DNA of 64,000 bases from Plantago major (Eukaryota; Streptophyta; Magnoliopsida; Lamiales; Plantaginaceae), in assembly GCA_026545765.1 (NCBI GenBank), contig CM048842.1, forward strand, positions 33,402,370 through 33,466,369, in the 5' to 3' direction. Both the position numbers and the translations under genes were made by a program. How positions within the stretch are numbered: position 1 is the stretch's first letter; each line of letters opens with the position of its first letter. Positions 44,077-56,251 of the stretch are shown one piece after another. The notes beneath the pieces were generated by a model. The model saw only the letters and a list, made by a program, of their open reading frames with translations. It was not told the origin of the DNA and did not search any database.

Positions 44077-45263
44077 TGATGTGTCGTTATTTTAACGACT
44101 TATTTAGTCTTTTTTACCGTATTTTGTTAAGTCCTATAGCTTTTTATTAGTGTTTTTGGTGCTTTTTTTTTATTTTTGGGTGTGTTTTTGTACTTTTATA
44201 GGTGTTTTTAGGTAAAAAGGCAAGGAATTGGAGGAGCGTACGCGACTCAAAGCTCTTTCGAAGTTCGTTCAAAGCATCTAGAAGCGCACAAGGGTAATAG
44301 TAGGCCACTACTCCAAAGAGGTGACGAGGAGTTTGAGAAAAGGGAGTCAAATGAGGAGAACGTGAGGAAAACCAACTCTTTCCCGGATGAGCAGCTCACC
44401 GCTATGAGCCATTTTGCAAATGGGCTAACCGCGGTCAAAACTGGCCAGAGAATTGGGAAGAGCATGCGACCGCGGTGAGACCTGTTCAAACACACGATTT
44501 ATGGCAGTTTTTCCCATGATTTTGAATTTTCACTTCCTTGGTTCTATAAATACGGCACTTGTAATTCGTTGTTTACATGCCTTCAGACCTTCCTAGTCTA
44601 GAATTTCTTACTTTCAAGCATTGTAAAAATTCTAGAGATTCAATCTCTCATTCAATAGAAGCATTATTTCCTTTCAGACGATCCCTTGTCATTGATGTAT
44701 CCGGGTATCAATTGTACAACTACTATTTAGCTTGTACGTGACAAGTTGTTACCTCTGATTATTGAATCTTGATGTACCGGTTGTGATTTGTGACTTATTT
44801 ATCATTCATTAGATAATATCCGTATAATTGCATGTTGTTTGTGGGCTGTGCGTAGTGCATCCTTAATTGGTTCGTATCGTATAAGCAAACTAGTGTAGAT
44901 TATCCGTACTTATTATCCATATTTGGTTGTACTCACAATAGCAAGAGTGATGAACTGCTCATAGTGAATCCTTAACTGGTTCGTATCGTATCAGCACACT
45001 TTTGAAAGGATTAATTATCTTCGTTGTTTGTAGAATTGCATGACCTAGGGATTAACCTCGTCTTGTGCATGTTAGAATTTGTTCTATGGCTGAAGTATCA
45101 ACTATCCACACACTATTTGTTAACAATCAACACAAGTGAGTCTATTCTTTAGAACTAGCTTAATCAATTCCTCGAGAGAAAGACCCTGTAGTTTAAGCCT
45201 TGTCTGTCTATAACAATCGCTTTACTACTTTTGTTTTTATAAGTATTAATTTTGAGCGCATCA
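44077..45263 (+). repeat. Gypsy LTR E1
   Basis: Starts TGATGTGTCG and ends TTGAGCGCATCA, followed by a gypsy PBS. About 1187 bp. TATA-like CTATAAATA at 44544-44552; GC-rich ACCGCGGT motifs near 44424-44480 lie before it. It interrupts the gypsy gag at 44076. Confidence 0.8.
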
Positions 45264-45266
45264 AAA

Positions 45267-45277
45267 TTTGGCGCCGC
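45267..45277 (+). other. Primer binding site stub after LTR E1
   Basis: TTTGGCGCCGC, cut off where the inverted LTR E2 starts, so only the first bases of the internal region of E1 remain. Confidence 0.75.
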
Positions 45278-45840
45278 TGATGCGCTCAGAAATTACTACT
45301 TATATTAATCAAGTAGAAAATGCGGTTGTTGTAGACAATGCTCTTAACCACATGATCGTTCTCGTGAGGAATTAATTAAGCTAGTTCAAATAGAGATAGA
45401 CTCATTTTGCATTCGCTGTAAACAAATAGTTGGGGTTGGTGATACTTCTACCCTAGCATAAAATCAAACAATTGCAAGACAAGGTAATGCCTAGATCATG
45501 CAATCCTACGGACAACAGAAGATAGTAAATCCTTTCAAGTAAAATGCTTATACGGATGGACCAATTAAGGTCACTGGTCCCACAGTTCCCAAATCCTGCT
45601 ATTGCAAATTCAACCAGATACAAATTATAAGTACGTGTGAACTACAAATGAACCTGCCACGAGCTATACATTCATCCGGATATATACTAATTAGAGGTAG
45701 CGACAGATGCAAGTTCACACCGATACAACATGCAGTCAATTATCACAAGTAAAAACCTGTCACGTACAAATCATAAAGGAATCCACCAAGAGATGCACAA
45801 TTAATACCTAGATATTTCTAAGTCATGAAGATCACCTAAA
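45278..45840 (-). repeat. Gypsy LTR E2, inverted and truncated
   Basis: Starts TGATGCGCTCAG on the plus strand. Its reverse complement aligns with the second half of E1 (GAAAGGATT, GCATGA, GAACTAGCTTAAT, ending GAGCGCATCA). Clearly diverged from E1, so a different copy. It breaks at about 45840, where copia sequence begins. Confidence 0.75.
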
Positions 45841-46740
45841 AGTAATGCAAAAGATATGCTCAACAAGTTTAATCTAAAGCTTTCTGAAAAGAGTGCTAAG
45901 ATACCTATGAGCATTGGAACCAAAATGACCTATACTGAATCTGACAAGAGTGTTGAAGAACACAAGTATAGGAAATTGATTGGGTCTCTATTGTTCCTCA
46001 CTGCAAGTAGACCTGATATTCAATATGCAGTTGGAGTGTGTGCTAGATTTCATACAAATCCAATGCAATCACACTACAACATTGCTATGAAAATATTAAG
46101 GTATGAAAAGGGTACTGTAGAAGTTGGATTGTGGTATCCAAAAGAAAGTGGATTGAGCTTAGTTGGCTATTCTGATGCTGACTATGCTGGATCATTGCTT
46201 GATAGAAAAAGCATCTCAGGAACTTGTCAATTTCTTGGTGCCAGATTAATAACATGGTTCAGCAAGAAACAAAACTCAATTGCCACATCTACTACAGAGG
46301 CTGAATATATTGCTGCTGGGTGTTGTGCTTCACAGATATTGTGGATACAACAACAACTCAAAGACTTTGAGATCAATGAAGAGAAAACTCCTATTTTCTG
46401 TGACAACACAAGTGCTATTGCCATAAATCAGAATCCTAAGTTTCATGCAAGAACAAAGCACATTGATGTTAGACACCACTTCATTAGAGATCATATTGCA
46501 AAAGGCAATATAGAGATACTCAAGATTGGTAATGAAGACCAACTTGCAGATATCTTTACAAAGCCTTTGCAAGAAAGCAGTTTCTTAACCTTGAGCCATA
46601 GTCTTGGGTTAATGGAGCTACCAAAGGAACTGAAAAGTTCTAATCTCCGAGACGAAAACTCAGAAAGGAGAAAGATATCTAGAACAGGCATCTTGATATC
46701 TAAGGCAAAACGGTATCTGAGACGAGAACTCATATACTAA
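45841..46740 (+). pseudogene. Copia RT end and RNase H (element C), open fragment
   Basis: A 294-residue open frame starting inside RT (KDMLNKFNLKLSEKSAKIPM) and including all RNase H motifs in intact form: GYSDADYAGS, STTEAEYIAAG, FCDNTSAIAI, KHIDVRHHFIRDH and QLADIFTKPL. The rest of pol is missing, but what remains is undamaged, unlike A and B. Confidence 0.92.
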
Positions 46741-46789
46741 AAGGATGGGTAAAAGTGTCTTTCAAAGATTTCTGAGACGGGTACTCAGA
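46627..46789 (+). repeat. Hairpin array after pol (element C)
   Basis: GAACTGAAAAGTTC (46627-46640), then 19-nt inverted repeats at 46646-46664, 46678-46696, 46716-46734 and 46771-46789 (TCTGAG-ACGGGTA-CTCAGA). Stem 6 bp, loop 7 nt; three of the four have one or two mismatches. Confidence 0.65.
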
Positions 46790-46835
46790 TATCTATGAGA
46801 TCACAAAGTGAGGGGGAACGAAAAAGAGAAATGTG

Positions 46836-47710
46836 TGTTAGGAATATCTGTTTAGATTTTGATCAGCAACCTAATGACTTATCTTAGCTCAGAAAGGTGA
46901 TTAGTACTCTTGGTTCACTTGAACACTGTAAAAGAGGAAAATCACTAAGTATGTTAGTCTAGCAAATCTTGTATAGGATGTTAGGTCTCTGAATGTAATT
47001 TTTATATCTTCGAAGAACATCAAGGAGAAGGCATCCAACAGGAGAGTTCAACCATTTCTGATGTTTTGAAGACTGCACAAGATTGCTGAAGACAAAGGTG
47101 ATCAGATACCTATGTCCAGATATCTTGAATAAACAAGTGTTTTTCAATAAACAAGTTTTGCAAAAAGATATCTGAGAACACAAGGTTTCTGAACGAGGAA
47201 AAGTGCCCACAGATATCTACACTCAGATACCCTGGATAAAAACTATGTCTCTGGGAAACAATGTTTCAACAAGTATCTGGAGATGAGAATGTCTCTGGAA
47301 AGGGACATGCAATGCTTCAGAAAGCATGCATAGTTCCGTTGGCACTGCAGGACAAAAATAGTACAATGCAATAAATGCGCAGACAGAGACATCTGAACAA
47401 AAGAGGAAATCTCTGAAAAGAGACAACGTCTTCTGCATTACTATTTTCAGATATCAATAGTTTGAATTTCATTAAGCCTAACGGATACTATTCAAACGGC
47501 ATGATTTTCAACTATAAATATCATCACTTAAAATGCTTGAAAGACACACACTGAACACCTTGGACTTACAGAACGAACTTATTTCTTTCAAGCATACAAG
47601 CCTTCAACCTACTTACTCTTTAGCTTACAGTTGCGTCTAAGCTTTTGAATCCTAAGTAGCACGAAAGTTCTAAGTGTCCTGATCCTTAACAAGCATTGCT
47701 ATATGTGAAG
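46836..47710 (+). repeat. Copia LTR, 5' part only (element C)
   Basis: TGTTAGGAATATCTGTTTAG at the start, TATA-like CTATAAATATCA near 47511. It aligns with 51615-52496 and stops abruptly at CATTGCTATATGTGAAG, where rRNA sequence begins. Confidence 0.9.
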
Positions 47711-47952
47711 GCCTTGACCTTCCGGCACTGGGCAGGCGTCAGCCCCCATACATGGTCTTACGACTTTGCGGAGACCTGTGTTTTTGGTAACAATCGCTGG
47801 GCACAGTCATGCGACCCCTTTTGTGAGGAGGTACCCCTTCTCCCGAAGTTATGGGGCTACTTTGCCGAGTTCCTTAGAGAGAGTTGTCTCGCGCCCCTAG
47901 GTATTCTCTACCTACGAAAGTTAAGTGAGAGTCACCACAGCCTCATCTCTTA
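47711..47952 (-). rRNA. Fragment of organellar (plastid-like) 23S rRNA gene
   Basis: On the minus strand it contains the large-subunit rRNA blocks GGTAGAGAATACC, AGGAACTCGGCAAA, TAACTTCGGGAGAAGG, AAAAACACAGGTCTCC and GACGCCTGCCCAGTGCCGG, in correct order. This is the region leading into domain IV of bacterial-type 23S rRNA. The close spacing between the CCTCCTCACAAA block and the AAACACAGG block fits plastid rather than plant mitochondrial rRNA, but I cannot exclude the latter. Small indels show it is a decaying nuclear copy. The 85-residue frame across it is chance. Confidence 0.88.
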
Positions 47953-50900
47953 AGGAATCTGAGCCTGTGCTACAGGTGATAGAGAGTACCTTAAGATATT
48001 ACTTTTCAGATATATGTTAATACACTTAACTAATTGATTGTTTCTAATAGGCTCCAACTGAGAAGAAGAATGATGAGGCTGAGAAGCCTAGCTCATCAGA
48101 GAATCAACCAGAGACTCACAAATCTCTGAGGAACAAGTATCTGAGCCTTCTATTGACAAGGTATATATCTCAGATATCTATATTCTTCACAATGTTACTC
48201 TGATCATTTTTCTAAATACTTAACACTTTCGACTCATAGGCTCAAACAGAAGTAGAAGTTGTTGGGGAATTGCCCATTCAATCCCCTCAACCAATGGAAA
48301 TTGATGAGGCCACCAAGCCTTCATCACCAGAGAGAATACCAGAAACTGCACAAGTTTCTGAGAGACAAGTATCTGAGCCTCCTACCGTGGAGGTAATTGA
48401 CATCTTAGATATCAAATTGTGTAAGTGTTTCTCCTGATAAATTTCTAAGTGTTATGTTATATTTTATTCTCAGGTTCAAAAAGAAAGAGAGGAAGAGACT
48501 CAGATGCTCTGATCTGTTTGAGATCACAAGGGTCACTGATCACCCTACCAGAAGAGCAAGAGCATTTGACTTGTATAATTATGTGCATGCAATGTTTCCA
48601 ACTGAGTAATACGCATTTGCCACGTTGATGAATAAGAACTTCATGAAGGAAGTGGCACACAAGCTTATTGAATTCTTTGAATAGGAAGATGGTCAGACCA
48701 GAATGGAGATGGCATTCAAGCCAATCTTGCCCAAGTCCCTACAGTGCATACCCTCTGAACAAGACGAAGTAAATGGGCAATTGGTCACACTTTCTGAAGT
48801 GATCAATCTGGTTTCTGAAGATGAGGAGGAAACAGATGAGAATAATTTTGAAGAACCTCCTTCTGACCATCACAAGGATGATGATGAAAAAAGGATGATG
48901 ATGATGCCCCAGCACCAGGGACAAGAGGGATTGCACTAGGTAATAATACCTCAGATGCAGAAAAGCACACTGAGAGGACTTCACAAAATTCCCCTCCTCC
49001 ATCTCCTCAGAAGTCTACACATCCATCTCCCCAACAAAAAGACTCTACTGAACAAGTAGTTGAGCACTCTGAGGACAACACTCAGAAAATATTGGATGCA
49101 CAAGCCAGAGTTGCTCAACTCAAACAATTGTTGGAGGAAGAACAACAGCTAAATCTTCAACTGAATAAAAGATAGCTGAATCCAAAGCAAAGCTCCAGAA
49201 GATTGAAGATCAAACCATCAAGGAAATGGAAGCTTATGCTGAAATGAAAGAACTCCAGCTTGCTGTTCAGGCAATTGTTGAGGAACTAGAAACTGAGCAA
49301 GTATCTGAAGACAAGCATGATGCTAAGGCTGCATCACCAAAAGATGTACCATCCTCCTCACTAAAAGGAAAGATGCCCATCTTTGAGATGGTTGCTAGAC
49401 TAGAAAACAGTGATAAAAATGTCCAAGAGGATGAAGATCACTAGGCTAATGACTCATATGTTGAAGAAGAGATGAAATTGGCAGAACACCGAAATGAGCA
49501 CTTGGTGGTGTCTCATTTGAAAAGGAAGTTGATTGCTCCTGAAATTTTCAACAAGCTGCCAAATGTCAACTCCAATGAATACTTGAACATATATCAAGTA
49601 CTGGCTAAAATGAACAGGGAGTTGTCTTCTCAAAATGAAGCCGCCATTGCATTAGTCCCTGCAGAGATATCGATGAAGAAATTCACTGAGCTCATCACTC
49701 AGAGAACAACCAATCTGGTCATTGCTCAGAAAGACCTAGGCATGGTTAGGGATGATGACCAAAACTTGGCTGCAAAAGCATTTGAAGAGGCTAGCTATGC
49801 TGCTGGAAAAGCAGATGCTATTTAAGGTCCACTAGTAGAGCTCACTAATAAGGACAATGGTCTTATCAAACAAAATCAGGAGCTCAAGGCTAATCTGGAA
49901 AAGTTGGTGGCTGCTTACAACTATCTGCAAGGCAACTTTGACTCCCTTTCAGAATCTTTTGTGATTCTTAGTCAGTCAACAATGACTAAAGGGGAAGGAT
50001 TTCAAGGTTCTCAGAGAGGAAGAGGAAGAGGAAACAAAAGAAAAACTAAACAACCACCTCTCAAAATAAATGAGCCCTCCTCCAGTCAGACTGCTCTACA
50101 GATAGTGGCCACTACTCAGCAACTTCCTGAAAAAGGAATGACAACAAGGGCCAGGGCACAGAAACCTCCAAGGGGTACCAAGGCTCCAAGGAGAAGACAA
50201 GTGAAAGGGGTTGATGAGTCTTCTGAAGGAGGAGGAGGAGGAGGAGGAGGAGGAGGAGGAGGAGGAGGAGGAAGAAGAAGAAGAAGAAGAAGAAGAAGAA
50301 GAAGAAGAAGAAGAAGAAGAAGAAGAAGGAAAAATCAAATCCCAGGGCAATGAAGAAGGCTGCAAATCACCCTACAAGAGAAATCTGGAGGATGATGATG
50401 AAGAAGAGGATAAAGATGAAGCTCCTCTTCACAGAAAGAGAAAAAGGGTTGATAGCCTAACTGAGCCCTTAGCTGCAAAGCCAATAGCATCTAAAACACC
50501 CTCTGGAAATACCAAGTCAATCCAGGGTGATTCTTCAAACAATCCCCCAAGGGAGAATTCAAGACAAAGGAGAAACAGGCTGAGAGCTGAACAAAGAAAA
50601 CTTCAACTACCACTCAGGCCTGAAGAAGCTAAGATAGAGTATGTGAAGTCCAACAATGACTCCTCTGTCTACAGGTGCATTAATCAGAAGAATGGCTACT
50701 GGATTCCGGAACTCAAGCACTACTGGTAAATGAAAAATTTCCTGAACCAATCCTGAAACAACTCATGGCATGGAGAAAAGACAAGCCTGTCTTGATTAAC
50801 ACCAACCACATCAAAGCCTGGTTGGATTTTGAAGTAATTAAGAGAATAGAAGCCATGAAGAAGGACCTCTCTGATGATTGTCATTATGGAAAGCCAGATG

Positions 50901-51166
50901 ATGTGCACAGAATTCCCAACATCACTGGAACAGGCACAAGAGCAAGACTTGTTGTGGAACCCTAAGAGTCTTTTTACATGACTCAAGAGCAATACAAGGG
51001 TGACATAAGATATTTGAGGATCATATATGAATACTTCAAGCTATCAGATATCAGAATTGATCATGCCTGGAAATGGGAAAAGTATTTGTGGGTCAAACAC
51101 TTTGCCAAGAAGAATCCCACCAAAACCTACAAGGAAGTTTGTGGATTTGCCAGAACACTGAGATGA
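47953..51166 (+). pseudogene. Accessory 3' gene of element C (N-terminal part missing)
   Basis: Begins inside the short-exon region. Predicted introns at 47976-48050, 48161-48239 and 48393-48473 separate exons that start GCTCCA, GCTCAA and GTTCAA. Then come the helical domain (broken frames 48480-48690), acidic sequence (NLVSEDEEETDENNFEEPPS), a coiled coil (49080-49300 and 49472-49825), a basic/acidic region with a GGA/GAA microsatellite, and the C-terminal domain (50978-51166: IDHAWKWEKYLWVKHF). Layout and motifs match element B. Stops near 49441, 49824 and 50963 show decay. Confidence 0.62.
50226..50330 (+). repeat. GGA/GAA microsatellite within accessory gene
   Basis: About 15 GGA units followed by about 19 GAA units. 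In the coding frame this encodes a run of glutamates. The glycine/arginine and serine runs in other frames are artefacts. Confidence 0.95.
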
Positions 51167-51599
51167 TAGTCAGGACTTTGCTCTATGACTACTCATATGA
51201 TATCAAAAGGTTTGGGGAGAGGGAGTTTGCTAACTGATCCATAGATCCACTGATTGAAGACTTGAAGACTAGTAAATTAGAATGTTTACTTGGAGCTTGG
51301 TTAATCCTGTTGTTCTAATTTAACTAAGTGTTTTGTATCTTGCTGACTGAGTTGTAATGTGTTTTATTTATTAAGTTATCTGTGAACTCTCTGTGTAACA
51401 TATCTGATGAACCTACTCTCAGATATCAATCTATAAAAAGATAACTTGTCAGCAAAGATCACACCTTGTGATTTGGTTGATGTTAACTTTCTACACTTAA
51501 TTAAAATGAATTGAAAAGATCATAAGAAATGATTAAGTGTTGGATTGTTCCCTCTTCCAAGTTGTAATAGGTTTTAAAGATAATCATCGTTGACTAATC
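51167..51599 (+). other. 3' untranslated region of element C
   Basis: Noncoding, A/T-rich; aligns with 41007-41456 of element B. Confidence 0.7.
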
Positions 51600-51612
51600 A
51601 AAAAGGGGGAAA
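51600..51612 (+). promoter_or_regulatory. Polypurine tract of element C
   Basis: CTAATCAAAAAGGGGGAAAT, then the LTR start TGTTAGG. Confidence 0.88.
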
Positions 51613-51614
51613 TT

Positions 51615-53237
51615 TGTTAGGAATATTTGTTTAGATTTTGATCAGTAACCTAATGACTTATCTTAGCTCAGAAAGGTGGTTAGTACTCTTGGTTCACTTG
51701 AACACTGTAAAAGAGGAAAATCACTAAGTATGGTAGTCTAGCAAATCTTGTATAGGATGTTAGGTCTCTAAATGTAATTTTTATATCTTTGAAAAAGACC
51801 AAGAATAAGGAATCCGGCAGGAGAATTCAACAAATTTGAAGATTTGAAGACTGCACAAGATTGCTAAAGACAAAGGAAATTGGTCTCATCAGATACCTAT
51901 GTCCAGATATCTTAAAGAAACAAGTGTTTCTCAATAAACAAGTTTTGCAAAAGATATCTGAGAACACAAGGTTTCTGAACGAGGAAAAGTGCCCACAGAA
52001 ACCTACACTCAGATACCCTGGATAAAACTATGTTTCTGGGAAACAATGTTTCAACAGGTATCTGGAGATGTGAAGGTCTCTGGAAAGGGACATGCAATGC
52101 TTCAGAAAGCGTGCATAGTTCCGTTGGCACTACAGGACAAAAATAGTACAATGCAATAAATGAGCAGACAGAGACATCTGAACAAAAGAGGAAATCTCTG
52201 AAAAGAGACAACGTCTTCTACAATACTATTTTCAGATATCAATAGTTTGAATTTGAATTGAGCATAACGGATACTATTCAAACGACTTCAAATTCAACTA
52301 TAAATATCAACACTTAGAATGCTTGAAATACACACTGAACACCTTGAACTTACAGACATAACGAACTTATTCATTCAAGCATACAAGCTTTCAACCTACT
52401 TACTCTTTAGCTTACAGTTGCAACTAAGCTCTTGAATTCTAAGTAGCACGAAAGTTCTAAGTTTCCTGATCCTTAACAAGCATTGCTATCTGTGAAGGAG
52501 TTGAATCAAAAGATCAAGTATCTGAGATTCATTCTCCAGAACATTTAACATAGACTTGGGTCAGTAAAGAACATATCACCACACATTGTGAAGAGTGTTA
52601 AGTGATTCTTGTTCTATAGAGTATTCCTAAATAACTGAAAAGTTAGTAAGACTACTCACCTAACAAACCATCATAACCAACACCTTAAACGGCGTGGAGT
52701 ACACGAAGTACTTAGTTTGGGAAATTAAGGAATAACGCCAAGGTTACTGAGCATAGGAAGTTCTTGGTTTGGGAAACTAAGAAACAACTCAAAGGTTTCT
52801 GAGTATAGGAAGTGCTTGGCTGGGAGCCGGGGAATAACTCAGGGGGAACACTTGGTTGGGAACCTAGTGTATTTAGGAATCGAGAGAAGATATTTGTAAG
52901 GTGAACTCAATTATCTGTCTTAGTGGATTCCAGGTCTGAGAAAGGCCGAAGTGGACTAGTTGAAGAATTACGCCACCTTCAGATACCACTATAAAAGACG
53001 TGTTATTTACTTTCAGCAATTTATTTATTGTTCTCTTTATCCTGCTAAGTATTTAAACACATTATATCTTGCTGAGCACGTGCACTTATCACATAAAAGT
53101 CTTCCACTCTCTGAAATTAAGTATCAGATATCTTCACAGATATCTGAGAAATTGTGTTTATCGACAAAAGTTGTAAAAGACTATTCACACCCCCCCCCCT
53201 CCCGTAGTCTTTTCCTTTGCCGTTATCTGGACTAACA
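51615..53237 (+). repeat. 3' LTR of copia element C
   Basis: 1623 bp, TGTTAGGAATATT to GGACTAACA. TATA-like CTATAAATA at 52298-52306. Has the same C-run (53190-53200) and ATCTGGAC end as A and B. Confidence 0.92.
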
Positions 53238-53823
53238 AATACTATTCACCCTTTTACGTTCAAAGGTTAGAGATTTGTTAATCAATTCATATTACTTTCG
53301 CAATTCGCTTTCTTGTGATCGTTTATGCTTGATAATTTTATCTCCATCAATCTTATATCTATCATCTATTCAAACATGAATGTTTATGATAATTGCATGA
53401 TCATGAGTAGTTAAATTCATCTTGAATGCGGTAGTGATATGATGATTCGCATGTATTAGGGTTATATGCTATGAATCTATTCGCACGAGTTATGATAGTA
53501 AAAAATATTCGTAAAACCTGTTAAATCGATTCGCAAGACTAAAATATTCTAATCGTTTGTTCAAGGATTATCTGTATGACAATCAGATAATTACTCAAGT
53601 CTAAAATATTCGTAAACGTCTTTGGTTAATATCGCTTTAACGGTTTCTGGACAAATAACATGTGACAATCATACGAATGATATAGCTATATCCTGTATAC
53701 TGCGTTTCTGATTATTCCTACCGCATTCATATTTCTCCTGATATATATATATCTGTCTCCTGTTTAATTGCTTTACTTGGTTGATTGTTAGTTTAAACTC
53801 AAACAATTATCAACTGTTACATT

Positions 53824-55017
53824 TGTCACGCCCCTGACCTTTTTCACTTCATAAGCATGTTTAATTATGTTTTAAAAATCATATCAAGCAAATTTTAATA
53901 TTTTGATATGTGTTATATAAGTTGTCGTATTTGTGAAAAATTAAATTATATAACGTGATGTGATATATCTGTGCTATGTGAAATTTGATGTTAAATGAAT
54001 TGATATTACGTGAGTTTTTGAAGTATAATTGTCATCGTTGTTTTATATAGTTTTAGGCCCGGCTTGTTAATAGTTTTAATTTTAGATCGTTTTGTATCCA
54101 AACGAGGGCCTATAAAAGCACAAACACCGTAATATGAACCACACGAATTTGTAGTATTTGTTTGGTGTATCTCTTTGACTTTCGGATCATCTTTGTAAAA
54201 ACCGAAATAAGCAGGCTGCTACAAATAATTATGTAATTTAAATATTAATAAAAGTAATTTGAATAATCTTTTTCTTCACCGCCTCAAATTATTTCCTCTT
54301 GCTTGCTGAGTTTCTGTATTGCCATTTGTTTAAATTTTGTGGAGATTAGTGGCATATTTTGTGACATTTGTTTTAACTCCATGGAGATTAGTGTCACTGT
54401 GACACCTCACGTTATTAGACTCTTTCAAATGTTTGCAATTAAGTTTCTACCTGAAATCATTTTTAATCATCTCTCACGCCTCAGATAATCAATGACTACT
54501 ATTTCAAACACACTCACCACCTCTCAACTGTAGACGCTATTAGGTCTCAAACATCGATCATATGAAGTTTGGTGATGGGAAATCGGTAAAGAGAGGAAAG
54601 TGAAAATAATACGAGACCACCGAGTAGAATTCCAGTTTACCTTCCGATTAATTAGAGATGGTACAGGTGATATTAGTGGCACGTTTGGCCGGTGAATTGT
54701 AAGTGTATTTAGAAACTCGTTATTTAGTATCTTTGTAAATAATTTCGGTAACTCGTTGTTTGACAAATATGTGTGACTTGAAATTATTGCTATGGTGCTA
54801 GCGTATGGGCCATGTATATGTGAATTGTATGGTTGAAGTTGTTGATATGAAATGTGAAAATATACAGTGGCGTTCTATATATGTGAAATGTTATGCTCTG
54901 GATGTTGTGAAAAGCTTAAAGTGACTGGCTGAAAATATGTTACCGATTGCTCCCATGTACGGATAGGATAGGTGATGTTGTCCAGAAATATAATTATTAT
55001 CTAATCAAGTGTTAGCC

Positions 55018-55066
<49 letters not shown>

Positions 55067-56251
55067 TTGCATTCATAAGTGATAAGAGGATTCGGTTATG
55101 GCTGTTGACGACCTTGAGTCATGTGTTATGTGAAAATTCTCCAGTGTTGACTGGATATAGAGTACCGTATGGCCACCCTGAGTTCACTGAACTCCATGTG
55201 TTATATGATGAAATTGATGATTATTGGTCTACTCACGGAGAGTAAAGTTTATGCTAAAACGTGTTTGGAGCTGATGAATCTTTTTCTAATTGTACATTCC
55301 CAAATACAAATTTGTGTCCGGCCTCGCGAGAATAAGTTGAATCCGAACGGAGGAAGTATTATTGTGCAGCCACCCTATTATATGTACCACGATTCTTTTT
55401 ATACATAATTTTTTGACCAAAGTCATTGAATTGCGTCCCGAACTTGCTCTAACGATTTGAGAGCTCAAATCTCGCTCTCTATGGCTTTTGTTTTTCTTGG
55501 TTCCCGAATAAAAAGAGACTACATGTATAAGTGGAAGGGAAGGACCAAATAGATCATTCACTCATGTCCAAATATTTTGGGTGAGTTACTCAATCATCAA
55601 ATTTATACCACCATTATACTAATATGATGGTAACGCAATGGCCATCACCGTGACCACGAATTACTCCTGGTCGTAACAGAGCCATAGCAGACAAAGAAAA
55701 TGACTAAGCACGTGTGCATTGTTATATAAATGTCAATGATGTTAAGTGTTTATAGCTGATCTGTTGGAATGAGAAGTGAACTGATGTGATTTTGAAACTG
55801 TGAAAGAAATGGGAAGTCATATGGTGATTGTAAATCGATGTGAATATATGTGACTGAAAGTGATGTGCTTACCTGGTGTTAAATAGCTTGTTGCCTGGTT
55901 ATTAAATTACTTGTTACTGATTATACTTATTGAGATCTGCAACTCATTCAAAATGCGATGATGTTTTTATAGATATTGAGGCAAAGGCAGGCCTTAGCGA
56001 AAAAGATGTTAAAACATGCATCAAGGGTCGGCCGGCTGGTTTCCAATCCTTCTCCCCCGGCTCGTTGTCTGCATATCATTCATGAAAGCACTTTTGTAAT
56101 GTAAAAGCAATTTTACTCCATAAATATGAGAAAATGTGTTTTGCAGGAATGCAAATGTAAATGTGGTCAAAGTACTTCTTTCTAAAGCTTCCGCGCATCT
56201 AAACTACATTTAAGTGTCGGTAATAATCTGTGAGGGTCATAGGGCGTCACA
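53824..56251 (+). repeat. Solo LTR N with ACATT target duplication (2.4 kb)
   Basis: TGTCACGCCCCTGACC to AGGGCGTCACA, with ACATT at 53819-53823 and 56252-56256. The ends TGTCACGCCC and GGGCGTCACA are near inverted repeats and typical of Ty3/gypsy chromovirus-type (Tekay/Del) LTRs. Contains a TA run (55019-55062). The short frames inside show no similarity I recognise and are treated as noncoding. I give the plus strand, because TGTCACGCCC ends are usually the 5' side. Confidence 0.87.
55019..55062. repeat. TA microsatellite in solo LTR N
   Basis: Mostly uninterrupted TA run after ATATATACATA. Confidence 0.95.

Larger units (their letters stand above)
45841..53237 (+). mobile_element. Rearranged copia element C (Sirevirus-like)
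   Basis: Contains the C-terminal end of pol (45841-46740), a short noncoding tail, an LTR that breaks off after 875 bp (46836-47710), an antisense organellar rRNA fragment, then the accessory gene without gag or pol (47953-51166), a PPT and a full 3' LTR (51615-53237). Best read as two related copia pieces joined at a repaired break. AATAC at 53238-53242 may be a target duplication within gypsy element D. Confidence 0.85.

Noticed and set aside
47696-47953. 85-residue frame
   Set aside because: Chance frame across the antisense rRNA fragment.
50096-50365. Poly-serine and poly-arginine frames
   Set aside because: Other-frame readings of the GGA/GAA microsatellite.
54303-55561. Small ORFs of 60-91 codons within solo LTR N
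   Set aside because: No recognisable domain; located within an LTR and near a TA microsatellite.
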